Positions 42,616 through 52,690 of a DNA stretch of 64,000 bases are shown one piece after another. How positions within the stretch are numbered: the first letter of the stretch is position 1; each line of letters starts with the position of its first letter. The stretch comes from Chrysopilus asiliformis (Eukaryota; Arthropoda; Insecta; Diptera; Rhagionidae). The notes beneath the pieces were generated by a model. That model was given only the letters and a program-made list of their open reading frames with translations. It did no database searches and was not told the origin of the DNA. The stretch is from NCBI GenBank assembly GCA_964034945.1, contig OZ035960.1, positions 73,715,585-73,779,584 on the forward strand, in the 5' to 3' direction. The translations under genes were made by a program, and so were the position numbers.

Positions 42616-42987
42616 TTATTCCAGGTGTAGTGGACATGTTACATTTAAGTATGAAATTCGATGTCGTTCATATGCCCACCGCGAGCACGTTTGCTGATTG
42701 ATTCTTTGGAGCCAATTTTCCACCACTCTTCCACACATATCGGCCGGAACGTTGGCAATTTCGCGTTTGATATTGTTCCTGAGCTCCTTTAACGTTGTTG
42801 GCTTGTTGGCATAAACCAACGACTTAACATAACCCCATAAAAAGAAATCCAACGGCATTAAATCGCATGAGCGAGGTGGCCATTCGACCGGACCATTTCT
42901 CGCGATTACACGATTACCGAACTTCTCCTTCAATAGATCAATTGTTTGACCAGCTGTGTGGCATTGCTCGTTCGTGAACTTCACCAT
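42616..42987 (-). pseudogene. mariner-like transposase, C-terminal fragment
   Basis: The frame reads QCHTAGQTIDLLKEKFGNRV, ARNGPVEWPPRSCDLMPLDF (the last catalytic block), FLWGYVKSLVYANKPTTL, VPADMCGRVVENWLQRI. It is the same family as the transposase at 28155-28823. The N-terminal DNA-binding domain and the first two acidic residues are replaced by the repeats at 43034-44213. The end, after SRWAYERHRI, departs from the family. Confidence 0.82.
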
Positions 42988-43033
42988 GATAAAAATGTAA
43001 ACCTTGACTGACGTTTTAGCATTGAGTAATCAT

Positions 43034-44213
43034 TAACATAACCCAAGCTATAATTGCCAATCTGGCAATTATTGAAAACCCGTATGGTGATATTCGTATC
43101 AAAATTCGAACAGTTGTACCAAAATTACACTTTGAAGTCAAACTTTCCAATAAGATTTTTTAAAATTTATTCCAATCGAATTTTAATGTATGGGAGTTTT
43201 ATGTAGAATCATATCCTAAATAAATGTTGTTCTTAGACTTTTTTGATAAGATGCACCGTTTTCGAGATATTCACAAAAACCGTTTTCGTTCGTATGGGGG
43301 GTACCCCCCCTAATAGTCCATTTTTGCCCATTAACGAACTTAGCCTTGCATTTTACGAAAAACGGATCTGCGCAAAATTTCAAGTCTCTAGCTCAATCCG
43401 TGCGCCCGAAATCCGCGCCACAGACAGACAGACAGACAGACGGACAGACAGACAGACGGACAGACAGACGGACGGACGGACAGACGGACGGACATGCAGA
43501 AATTAATTATTTTTATCATTCTAAACACACTGGTGTAATTCATTTTTGTGTGTGATGCCGGAATCTTGGCGTTACAAACGGTAAGGCAAAGTTAATATAC
43601 CCTTTGGTTTCACCACACGGGTATAAAAACATAACAAAAGCTATAATTGCCAATCTGGCAATTATTGAAAACCCGTATGGTGATTTAAGTGAACGGCAAA
43701 CAGTTGTATGAAAATTTCAGTAAGAAGTCATACTTTCCAATAAGATTTTTTTAAAACTTGTTCCAATTGGATTTTGATGTATGGAACTTTAATGTAGAAT
43801 CATGTCCTAAACAACTTTTGTTCTTGCACTTTTTTGATAAAATTCACCGTTTTTGAGATATTCAGAAAAAAAGTTTTCGTTCGTATGGGGGGTATCCCCC
43901 CTAATGGTCCATTTTTGCCCATTAACGAACTTAGCCTCGCATTTTACGAAAAACGGATCTGTGCAAAATTTCAAGTCTGTAGCTCAATCCGTGCGCCCGC
44001 AATCCACGCCACAGACAGACAGACGGACAGACGGACAGACAGACGGACAGACAGACGGACAGACGGACGGACATGCAAAATTCAACTTTTTTCATCATTC
44101 TAAACACACTGGAGTAATTAATTTTTGTGTGTGATGACGGGATCTTGGCGTTACAAACGGTAAGGCAAAGTTAATATACCCTTTGGTTTCACCATACGGG
44201 TATAAAAAGTTTT
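43034..44213 (+). repeat. two tandem 593-bp units with CAGA/CGGA tails
   Basis: Each unit starts near AAGCTATAATTGCCAATCTG (GGCAATTATTGAAAACCCG follows) and ends TTTCACCACACGGGTATAAAA. The starts are 593 bp apart. Each has CAAAATTTCAAGTCT-TAGCTC followed by a CAGACAGACGGACGGA run (43420-43495, 44012-44075). The peptides read from those runs are meaningless. A partial unit is at 13945-14165. Confidence 0.9.
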
Positions 44214-44302
44214 AGGGTGCGTTTTTATTAAAATACAAAATTGTTATGTCCTTATTGAAAGACCCTTTAGTTAAACGGCTCCGCTAATTCCAAGTATTGA
44301 AA

Positions 44303-44325
44303 TAATAATAATAATAATAATAATA
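44303..44325. repeat. (AAT)n microsatellite
   Basis: About seven AAT units. Could be a LINE tail read on the minus strand, but no LINE frame is next to it that I can confirm. Confidence 0.8.
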
Positions 44326-44789
44326 TTTTATTCTTAGCCAAAGGAAATAATTTACAAATATGTTTTGCGCTAAATATATACTGACATAATATGGTTATTG
44401 TCTGTCAGGTTGGCACGACGGTAATAATAGAAAATATTTTTCTAATTGATACATTTTAAATGAGAAAAAAAATACAATAAAAATAATAAGATTAATAGTG
44501 AAGCACAAGAGCCTAGTGGTTTCAGTAGTACCAGGATTTCAGTTGAATTCGTCAAGTAACAACTTTCTGTAGTTTAAGGATGCACGCATGACGGACGCAT
44601 CGACGTACGATTCAGGTTCTTCCTTAAAGCGTATACTGCGAACTGATAGAGTGCCATATAGTTACAGCCATTTAAGTGATCATAAAATTCGTCTCGGTTT
44701 AGTGTTTTCGCGCCTAAAAAATGTTGTCTGGCGGTCCTGTAGATCGGACACCTTGCTACGAAGTGGCCAAGTATTGAAATATATTGTGT
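44326..44789. other. no gene recognised
   Basis: A 68-codon plus frame (44588-44794) shows no family motif. Confidence 0.4.
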
Positions 44790-45496
44790 TATGAAATGAA
44801 CATTTGTTTTGTTTTAGCTTTGCCTTTATCAGTCGTGAAAGTTTTTTCTGTTAAACCTGAATTAGGTCCAGTGCAACTGTGGCACTGTGTTATCACCGTG
44901 AAGATTCATGTTTGTTTCGGGCTCAGGGGAGTGACGATGCCCTCGTCAGATAGAGTAGTGTCCCTGAATCAAACACAAACAGATTGCGCATTGCGCAGGT
45001 CCGCCATGTTGGATTTTTGCTGTCACGAGATTGTGACGTCAGCTGCGCGTAGATGTTTAATAAGTATATGGAAAATTTAGAATTTGTGGTTTTATCTCAA
45101 TTTTAAGTGTTTGAAAAGTAGTTAAAAGTGCTGTAATATCAAAACTAACCTCAAGAACTAACAGCCTTATTAATAAAAAATCCCTAACACGGAGATAACT
45201 CATGTGCTAACTAACTCCGAGATAGCAAACTTATCCATTAGATAACTATTCTTATTAATAAAAAATTTTCCTCCATATAATGGGCCTAATTCTGTCGACG
45301 AAATTTTCATTTTCATTTAGCTTAAAACTGAGTTTTTGCAGTACTAGATGCAATTTTCACCAAATTCGTATTCTAGCATTCAAAATTTTCATTTTGATTT
45401 TCATTTTATTAAAATCCAAGTTGTTGTCGATTTTTGTTATTTTGAAGTGTCAGTCATTACGGTTTTCAGAAGTAAAATTGCTATTTAGCGAACAAT

Positions 45497-46850
45497 ATGG
45501 ATAATTTACTTCGATTGCGCGTTTATGAGGAGAATTTAGCAAGGCACAGGTATGTTTTAAATAAACATAGTTCAAAAGAAGTGTAACAAATTGGCTTTTT
45601 AGGCGAAATCGTATTAGAAGACTCCGTCACCTTAGAGATATAAGCGATCCATTCAACTTAACTAATGCATCATTTGAGAAGTTTTTCCGAATCAGCAAAG
45701 ATGCAGTCCGCTTATTAGTAGATAAGTTGGCACCACATCACAACGCGTCATCAATTGCCCTAGAGATCCAGGTGAATAATGTGAACCTTATCTGTAATTT
45801 TTTGTAAAACCAGATTTCAGACACTAGCATCGCTTCATTTTTTTGGACATGGTTCCTACCAATGTTCGATTGGAAGTTGCGACGTGTTAGCTCTATCGCA
45901 GCCAACGGTTTCTAGGGCTGTTACGAATATTACTAACCTGATTAACAATCACTGTTTACAAGAATTTATTAAATTCCCGACATCAAATGTAGCAATATCC
46001 AACATTAAAGATGGGCAAGAAAATTTTTATAAAAGCGAAGATTCAGTCATAACTAAATATAAATTTTCAGATTTTATAGAAAGTACAACATGCCAGGTGT
46101 AATAGGATCCATTGACGGAAGTCACATTTTGATCCAATCACCGCCATGCAATGACCCTTTTTTCCGAGGTAATTTATATATTAACCGAAAAGGGTCGCAC
46201 AGCATCAATCTTTTGGCGGTAAATACAAAACAAAGCACATTAAAAATATTCCCATTAATTTATTCTATATTTGTAAAGGTTTGTGATTCTAATTATTGCA
46301 TACTATATGCAAATGCTAGATTTCCAGGATCATCGCATGATTCTGCCATTTGGCAAACTTCCACTTTGAGAGCCCACTTGCGTCAACAATTTGAAACATC
46401 TAACGAATTTTTAGTGCTATTAGGTAAAAAATTTTCTTGTGTTTTTACTAAAAAACTGATTTGATTATGTATTGGTATATCAAAGGTGACTCTGGATTTC
46501 CGCTGGAACCATGGCTTTTCACACCATATACCAATCCTGAAAATGAGCAGCAACAAAGATTTAATGTTGCCTTTAAATCTGCGAGAACCACGATTGAAAG
46601 ATGTTTTGGTGTGATAAAAACCAAATTCCGGTGTTTGTATAAGCATCGTGTATTACATTATCATCCTGTTGCTGCTGGAAAAATAATTTACGCGGTTTTA
46701 TGCATTCATAATTTGCATCGAACAATGTCAACCGATTTCGACGATGAAGAAAACGAAACAGACGATGAATTTTCGGATGATGAATTTGACGAGCAAAATA
46801 CTAACCTGAGGCCACAAAGTAATTTTATTAAGATAAAATTTGATTATTAA
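45497..46850 (+). CDS. Harbinger transposase, six exons, intact (about 357 aa)
   Basis: Exons: 45497-45549, 45603-45771, 45821-46014, 46071-46218, 46279-46423, 46486-46850. All joins keep frame and the sum is 358 codons with the stop. Four introns are GT-AG. The third is GC-AG, GCAAGA at 46015 to TTTTCAG at 46070, and its removal gives NIKDGFYRKYNMPGVIG, the family wording. N-terminal part: FRISKDAVRLLVDKLAPH and LASLHFFGHGSYQ with an HTH-like LSQPTVSRAVTNI. DDE_Tnp_4 motifs: VIGSIDGSHILI (Asp), ARFPGSSHDSAIW (Asp), ARTTIERCFGVIKTKFRCL (Glu), then the LCIHNLHR helix and an acidic tail. It mobilises AAT-flanked elements together with the Myb-like partner on the other strand. Confidence 0.88.
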
Positions 46851-47004
46851 GCTACTAATCCTTTTTTTATCAGGAAATGATTTTTTGTCAGCAGGAACGC
46901 GACAGAGAAACGGTTACTCGCAACGATATTTTTAAAACAATTTGTTTCCTTTTTTAAAAAAAATTGAATAATACAATTTCTATAATCAAATCAAAAACAC
47001 AAAT

Positions 47005-47804
47005 TTATTTATTCACAAAGTTTTGAAGGCACTCCGCGATCCTTTTCATCTGATCCCCTACTTCCACGACTGCCGAGATCATGTGGTCCATTTGTTTGGA
47101 TCGTTTTTCTTCGATTGGCTCAAAAAATGTGATTGCTGGATATTCTGTAATCATATTTAAAAACCGGACAATTCATTCGATAAAAAAAAAACAATTTACC
47201 TGATCCCTTAGAGCTAGTTTTTCCGGTATTCATTTTTTTTCTTTTCCGTTGGGTCGGGGCTGTCTTGGAAGAGGCGAAGGAGTCGCAAATGGTGTCGTCC
47301 ACAGAAGTAGTCGCTTCTGTGAAGCCTGCTTCCGTTAATGGGCTTCCGTCAACTGGAAGAGTTCCCCAAAGAGCCAATGCCCTTTCTTCAATATCTGACA
47401 AACTCTTACCAGTATTTGGCCCTCCTCCCGTTGATTTTAGTTCCGCAATTAAATGTCGTTTTTTAAAACGTACACCATTCCGCCATCCTTCAAATGTCTA
47501 GAAATTTTTATTATTATACTTTTATATTTTTTTCCACTAAAAATTCTTACCTTTTGCCATTCCCGTTTGGTTTTTACGGGACCCGAGCCAGCGGAATTTA
47601 ATTTTGCAGTCAGCTCGTCCCATATTTCTTGAACTGAATCATCCAAATCTTTTTTTAATTTGATTTCTGTATTCTGAAGGGCGTCTAGGTACAGCTGGTA
47701 CTGAAGGTCGCTGGTTTTTTGAGCCCTTTGCTTTTTTCCTACAAAAAATTTTGGTTATTTAGTTTAAATAATTTAAAACTTTAAATTTTACCAGATTCAG
47801 CCAT
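47005..47804 (-). CDS. Harbinger Myb/SANT-like partner protein, four exons (212 aa)
   Basis: Exons: 47804-47792, 47738-47551, 47497-47200, 47144-47005, all GT-AG, 639 nt with the stop. N-terminus MAESGKKQRAQ. The Myb/SANT-like domain spans exons 2-3: IWDELTAKLNSAGSGPVKTK, EWQKTFEGWRNGVRFKKR, ELKSTGGGPNTG, a tryptophan pattern and TGGGP box typical of the second protein of animal Harbingers. Such partners import the transposase into the nucleus and bind transposon ends. After a basic QRKRKK stretch, exon 4 has a helical C-terminus (KQMDHMISAVVEVGDQMKRI). It converges on the transposase gene with 154 bp between the stops. Confidence 0.85.
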
Positions 47805-48724
47805 TTTTTCCAATTTGAAGTTTCTGTTGCTGTTGAATAAGTTCACAAGTACTTAATCGATTGGAAACCTAAGCCAAAAATATCCGTATTTTATTTACTA
47901 CGGCCGTATCACCTAATAAGGATTTTTCATCCGTATTTTATTGACATACAGACCATCTTGGCTTAACTCAAAACTGACATTTTCTTAATTACTTGTTCAC
48001 AGTTCAGTGGCTGAAAATTTTGAAGTACTAGAACTCAAAATAATGCAACACAGAATACCAACTCAAATTTTCATTTTCATTTGCCTCATTTTAACAAATT
48101 GAAAATAAAATGAAAATGAAAATAGACAAAATCGTAGAATTGGGCCCAATAGCTAACTCGTATTTTATTTAAAAATTTAGCTGGAATACGGCAACCCTTG
48201 TGCCGAATTGTACCAAAAAATACGAAAATCTTTTACATTTAAGTCAAATTTTGGTTTTTTAAATCCGTTTCCTTGGAGACGATATTAAAATAAGTCATAT
48301 TTTGGTTTTTTAAATCCGTTTCCTTGGAGACAATATTAAAATAGGAGTGAAATTAATGTTTTTATTTTAATTGTGATTCACTGCAAAGTAATTAAAAGTG
48401 GAAAATTTAAAAATTGAAGGAAAGCGATCAGAAAAGTGGTGTTCAAGTGATAAGATAATATAATATAATAACATAAATTGCATTTTTTTAATGGATCATT
48501 GTTTCTTATAGTCATTATTGCAAGAGTTATGTGCCGTCAAGAGTTATCAACTCGTTAACTCGAGGGAATCGGTATGTTAGCCAACACAGAGTTAACTAAC
48601 GTCAGTTAACTCTTAAAATTTTTTATTAATAAGAATTTCGAGTTATCCACTGCGTAAACCATTGATAAAAGTTAACTAACGTTTATTAATAAGGCTGTAA
48701 GTGTTTAATATTTAAGACATTGAA

Positions 48725-49276
48725 ATGGGTGTTTGTGCCGTGTGCAACGACGAAAAGAAAGTCAGTGAAAAGACGAGCTTCCATACATTTCCCAAGGACA
48801 AACTTTTATTGAGGAAATAAACGAACTTCTGTAAAAAAAGGATACATTTAATAGAAAAACTGCGAGATTTGTAGCCTACATTTTGTACATGATTGCTTCG
48901 AAAATAATATGCAGTTTGAAATGGGTAAGATATCAGTAAATAGCAAAACTCTAAGTAATGTTTATATTTTACAGGGTTTGTACATAATCGAAAATTGAAG
49001 GCAAATGCTATTCTAACTTTCTTTAGCATTTCCGAAACTGTTGCAACTTCAAGTAGGTCAACCAGGATGGCTGAAAAGCAGTCAAAACAATTAGTTGCTG
49101 ATTTATTACAACAAAACGAGGAGCCTTTGCATGCCGAAGCAATCAATGCTGCAGTGTTAATCCGCTGGAGGACACAACTTATTCATGCGTTAATCATGTC
49201 TGAATCTTTAGATAATTGTGATATTAAAGTTAAAAAAAAAATTTTTCACACCGAGGATGTATTTTCGTATACGTAA
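48725..49276 (+). pseudogene. THAP-domain protein of the P-like element (frame-shifted)
   Basis: Exon 1 (48725-48924) starts MGVCAVCNDEKKVSEKTSF, HTFPKDK: the first Cys pair and the HxFP box of a THAP zinc finger. An in-frame stop and frame changes follow, then ICSLHFVHDCF, the second zinc pair, then a GTAAGA donor. Exon 2 (48975-49276, acceptor TTTACAG) continues in phase with RKLKANAILTFF (family: R-x-LKPNAVPTLF) and a 90-residue tail with QNEEPLHAEAINAA. THAP domains read DNA in P-element transposases and in host regulators. No transposase catalytic domain is present. Confidence 0.75.
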
Positions 49277-50380
49277 ATTGAATAAAGAACTCTGTGAACA
49301 TTTAACTACAAGAAAAAGGAAAAATAAAAAAATTCTAACCTAGAAATTTTAGCTATGTTTCATTTATATTCACAAAGTGTAGTAAAAATTCACAGGCATA
49401 GTTGTTGTTTGACTATTTTTTTTACTTTTTATAAAATTAAATAATATTTTTATTGCAGCAAACAGAACAAATTCGAGTTTTTACGCGAAAACAGAACAAA
49501 TCTCATATCGATGACATTTCTTTACGCTCTCTTGTGACGTCATGCGCAGAAGTTTACCAAAATGAAAGTCGTCTTTGCGCAATCTGTTGTGTTTGATTCA
49601 TGAGTAGTGTCAACTCCTGCTCTCTATTACAGAAATTGTTTATTGGATGGATCATAGGAACTTACAAGAAGTTTATATATTCACCATCTGATTTAATTCG
49701 GCTTGTGCGAATTATTTTAGAAATCTCCGGCTCGAGAATTTTTATTGTGGATTTTCCATTGACAATGCGAATGGTTTTAGACTGTGATTCAAATGAAATG
49801 AACATTTGTTTTGTTTTAGCTTTGCCTTTATCAGTCGTGAAAGTTTTTTCTGTTAAACCTGAATTAGGTCCAGTGCAACTGTGGCACTGTGTTATAACCG
49901 TGAAGGTTCATGTTTGTTTCGGGCCCATGAGCTTTGACTGATAAAGGCAAAGCTAAAACAAAACAAATGTTCATTTCATTTGAATCACAGTCGAAAACCA
50001 TTCGCATTGTCAATGGAAAAAGCACAACAAAAATTCGCGAGCCGGAGATTTCTAAATAATTCGCACAGCCGAATTAAATCAGATGGTGAATATATAAACT
50101 TCTTGTAAGTTCCTATGATCCATCCAATAAAACAATTTCTATAATAGAGAGCAGGAGGAGTTAACACTACTCTATCTGACGAGAGCTTCGTCACTCCCCT
50201 GAGCCCGAAAAAAACATGAACCTTCACGGTGATAACACAGTTACACTGGACCTAATTCAGGTTTAACAGAAAAACCTTTCACGACTGATAAAGGCAAAGC
50301 TAAAACAAAAGAAATGTTCATTTCATTTGAATCACAGTCGAAAACCATTCGCATTGTCAATGGAAAATGCACAACAGATT

Positions 50381-50965
50381 GTGTTATGTTTAGGTTTTCT
50401 TGAAGATCTCAAACGAAAGTCTCCACAAGATTAAGACATAGGTGACTTGATGGATCTCACCTTAGAGTTAAGGGTTCCTCGATCTGGCCAGGCACGGTCC
50501 AATCTTGCCGGCTTGAACTCGTCGGAGGGGGTGGGAACTTCCCAGTCAAGAATCATGGCCATAACGGTAAAAGAAATATATTCGTGCCTATTACTTTCTA
50601 TCAATTTTACGATCTTACACTTTAACATGCATTGCCGAATGATTAAAGAATGGTTTGAAGTTACTCGGAATTAATTAAAATTTGTGGCTTGGTTCTAAAA
50701 CTGGAAAGAAATGAAATTTGACGTGGCAATGCAAGTTAACCCATTATTATGAGAAAACAGAGTCCTAAACGATTTCCCTTCAGCCCCGCTCATCCGAACT
50801 TAATCTCGAAATTACATGCCCCCTCTTTTTAAAACGCCTACCAATTCATCATAAAATCTTTCCGGCTTCGAGAAATTTTGCAAAAAGATTACAGAGGGGT
50901 TTAGCCCTCCTATCGACCTCTGGAGACGAGTAGCCGCAGCCGTAACTGCTTCTACAACTAACACA
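50381..50965. other. no gene recognised
   Basis: Includes a short higher-GC patch near 50475-50545. No frame with a known motif. Confidence 0.4.
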
Positions 50966-51419
50966 GCCTTTACACGCGTCTGTAGAGCTGACACAGTCAC
51001 TGAAACAGTCTCGTGTAAATGCTTACTGGCACTGGCAAGTCTGTACTGACGGGACATTTTTGTAGTCAGTACAGACATGCCAGTAATTTGACATTTCAGA
51101 CATCTAAGATGGCGGAAAATGAAGAATTTGAGGTAAATCTATTAAATTATTATGAATTCACTATTTTTAATTCTTTTTTTTACTTTTAGAACTCTCAGAC
51201 TGGTGAAAGAAGACTAACTAGGAACGAGATAATTAAAATAATGAAGCATACGAGCAAAATTCATGCCTCTGAAATATGAGGGACTGTAGCTGTGTTACTA
51301 ACGAAGTCATTTTGAAAATGAACTGGCTGCCAGTTCGCTAAATGTCTTCTAATTCGTTGTCAGTAATTTGACATTTGGAGTCTGTGCTACTGACAGACTT
51401 TATAATCGCGTGTAAAGGC
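50966..51419. mobile_element. MITE-like element with GCCTTTACACGCG ends
   Basis: Inverted ends GCCTTTACACGCG (50966 and 51407-51419). Related CTGACAG/ACTGGCA words are inside. Between them a possible two-exon micro-frame starts MAENEEFE (51110), donor GTAAAT, then NSQTGERRLTRNEIIKIM after TTTTAG. It stops after about 40 codons and I cannot assign it. Confidence 0.6.
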
Positions 51420-51790
51420 CGGGTAATAGTCGGAGGCTCATACAAATTTAGATAAGATAATGAATTTAAATTCTTTTTTATAGGACGCTTTATTACCAAT
51501 ATTTATAACTATTTAACAGATTATTGTGTCTATTATTTCATACTTCATATCACAATGAAATCCTTAAAAAAAAACAAATTTTATGCGGAATCATAGAAGG
51601 AATTAAAGTTAATACCAAAATATTCTTAACTAAAAAAAATATCTACAGCAACAGTAATTTACGCTGGTATTTAACCATAATCTTAACTAGTATTAATTAA
51701 TAGTATTAATAAGAGAAAAATATGGTTCACCTTTGCGGTTCCCCGTCACTTTTGATTTGAAGAAGAAAATTTTAAAAAAAAGTTTTTTTT
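51420..51790. other. no gene recognised
   Basis: AT-rich stretch, nothing supported. Confidence 0.4.
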
Positions 51791-51980
51791 AAAAAAGAAT
51801 GCACTAAAAAGAAAAAAATAATTTTCTGGACGCTGTGTATCACAAATATAAAAGCTTTTTAAAAGCGAGATAAATTTTTGTTTTATTGTTTTATGCTTTA
51901 TCTCGCTTTTTAAAAGCTTTTATATTTGTGATACACAGCGTCCAGAAAATTATTTTTTTCTTTTTAGTGCATTCTTTTTT
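51791..51980. repeat. long hairpin, 84-bp arms
   Basis: Arms 51791-51874 and 51897-51980 are nearly perfect inverted repeats around a 22-base AT-rich loop. The core is TTTCTGGACGCTGTGTATCA. Confidence 0.93.
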
Positions 51981-52059
51981 AATAAAAGCTTTTTTTTTAA
52001 ATTTTTTTTTTATTTTTTTATTTTGTTCTTTTTAGTCTTCGAATATATATCCTTACATT

Positions 52060-52690
52060 TGAGATGTCCTTACAGGCTTTTTAACTTGAGAATCGTATTC
52101 AGCGACCCCAAAAACCCCCAGAATAGATTTTTTCCCGGAAAATTTGGAGAAAGGGATAATCACGTTATCCTTACAGGACCTTCCGTTATCCTTACAGACT
52201 TTTTAATGGCAGATTCGGATTTAGCGACCTCAAAAACCCCCAGAATAGATTTTTTTCCGGAAAATTTGGAGAAAAGGATAATCACGTTATCCTTACAGGA
52301 CCTTCCGTTATCCTTACTGACTTTTCAATGACAGATTCGGATTCAGCGACCCCAAAAACCCCCAGAATAGATTTTTTTCCGGAAAATTTGGAGAAAAGGA
52401 TAATCACGTTATCCTTACAGGACCTTCCGTTATCCTTACAGACTTTTTAATGACAGATTCGGATTTAGCGACCCCAAAAACCCCCAGAATAGATTTTTTT
52501 CCGGAAAATTTGGAGAAAGGGATAATCACGTTATCCTTACAGGACCTTCCGTTATCCTTACAGACTTTTTAATGACAGATTCGGATTCAGCGACCCCAAA
52601 AACCCCCAGAATAGATTTTTTTCCGGAAAATTTGGAGAAAAGGATAATCACGTTATCCTTACAGGACCTTCCGTTATCCTTACAAGGACG
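52060..52690 (+). repeat. 122-bp satellite, five units
   Basis: The landmark CACGTTATCC recurs at 52161, 52283, 52405, 52527 and 52649, exactly 122 apart. Unit words: TTACAGGACCTTCCGTTATC, GATTCGGATTCAGCGACC, CCCCCAGAATAGATTTTTT, GGAAAATTTGGAGAAAAGG. It is followed by CAAAATTTCAAGTCAATCGG and ACAGACAGACAAACAGACAG. Relatives at 2.3 and 11.5 kb end the same way. Confidence 0.95.

Larger units (their letters stand above)
42541..44267 (-). mobile_element. mariner-family element filled with tandem repeats
   Basis: Ends GGGTCTTTCAATAAGGACAT / ATGTCCTTATTGAAAGACCC are about 32 bp long. TA is on both sides (42539-42540, 44268-44269). Only the last third of the transposase gene remains; two 593-bp units occupy the middle. 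Confidence 0.85.
45282..48147 (+). mobile_element. structurally intact PIF/Harbinger transposon, 2.87 kb
   Basis: Ends GGGCCTAATTCTGTCGACGA and, reversed, GGGCCCAATTCTACGATTTT share GGGCCYAATTCT and TCATTTTCATTT subterminal words. AAT flanks both sides (45279-45281, 48148-48150). It carries two convergent genes, a six-exon transposase (+) and a four-exon Myb/SANT-like protein (-), both open throughout after splicing. Confidence 0.9.
45162..48697. mobile_element. CAGCCTTATTAATAA-ended MITE, TAA duplication
   Basis: Inverted ends CAGCCTTATTAATAAA, then many GTTAACTAAC-type words at 45190-45260 and 48540-48680. TAA flanks both sides (45159-45161, 48698-48700). Without the Harbinger it would be about 0.67 kb. 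A direct duplication of about 60 bp (TTTTGGTTTTTTAAATCCG and more) is at 48240-48345. Confidence 0.82.
44963..49601 (+). mobile_element. THAP-bearing P-like DNA transposon
   Basis: Inverted ends TGAATCAAACACAA-CAGATTGCGC (24 bp, one gap) lie at 44966-44992 and 49574-49600. GAGTAGTGTC flanks both sides (44953-44962, 49602-49611). The inverted unit at 50145-50190 shows the empty site with this word once (as GAGTAGTGTT), proving an insertion. The 0.9-1.1 kb of own sequence encodes a THAP-domain relic; the rest is a MITE that carries a Harbinger. Assignment to P-like rests on the THAP domain and duplication length. Confidence 0.68.
44790..50380. repeat. palindromic array of a roughly 370-bp unit, split by a transposon
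   Basis: Unit landmarks: ATGAAATGAACATTTG, AGCTTTGCCTTTATCAGTCG, CAGTGCAACTGTG, CGGGCTCAGGGGAGTGACGA, CGTCAGATAGAGTAGTGT, TTGGATGGATCATAGG, CATTGACAATGCGAATGG. One unit runs 44790-44962 plus 49602-49795. A partial second runs 49796-49925. An inverted full unit and part of another fill 49935-50375. The arms turn around near 49928-49934. Confidence 0.82.

Noticed and set aside
43346..44134. Frames with TDRQTDRQTDGRTDG peptides
   Set aside because: They come from CAGACAGACGGA runs inside the 593-bp units.
44588..45080. Two plus-strand frames of 68 and 98 codons
   Set aside because: The second lies in the 370-bp repeat unit and transposon end. The first has no motif.
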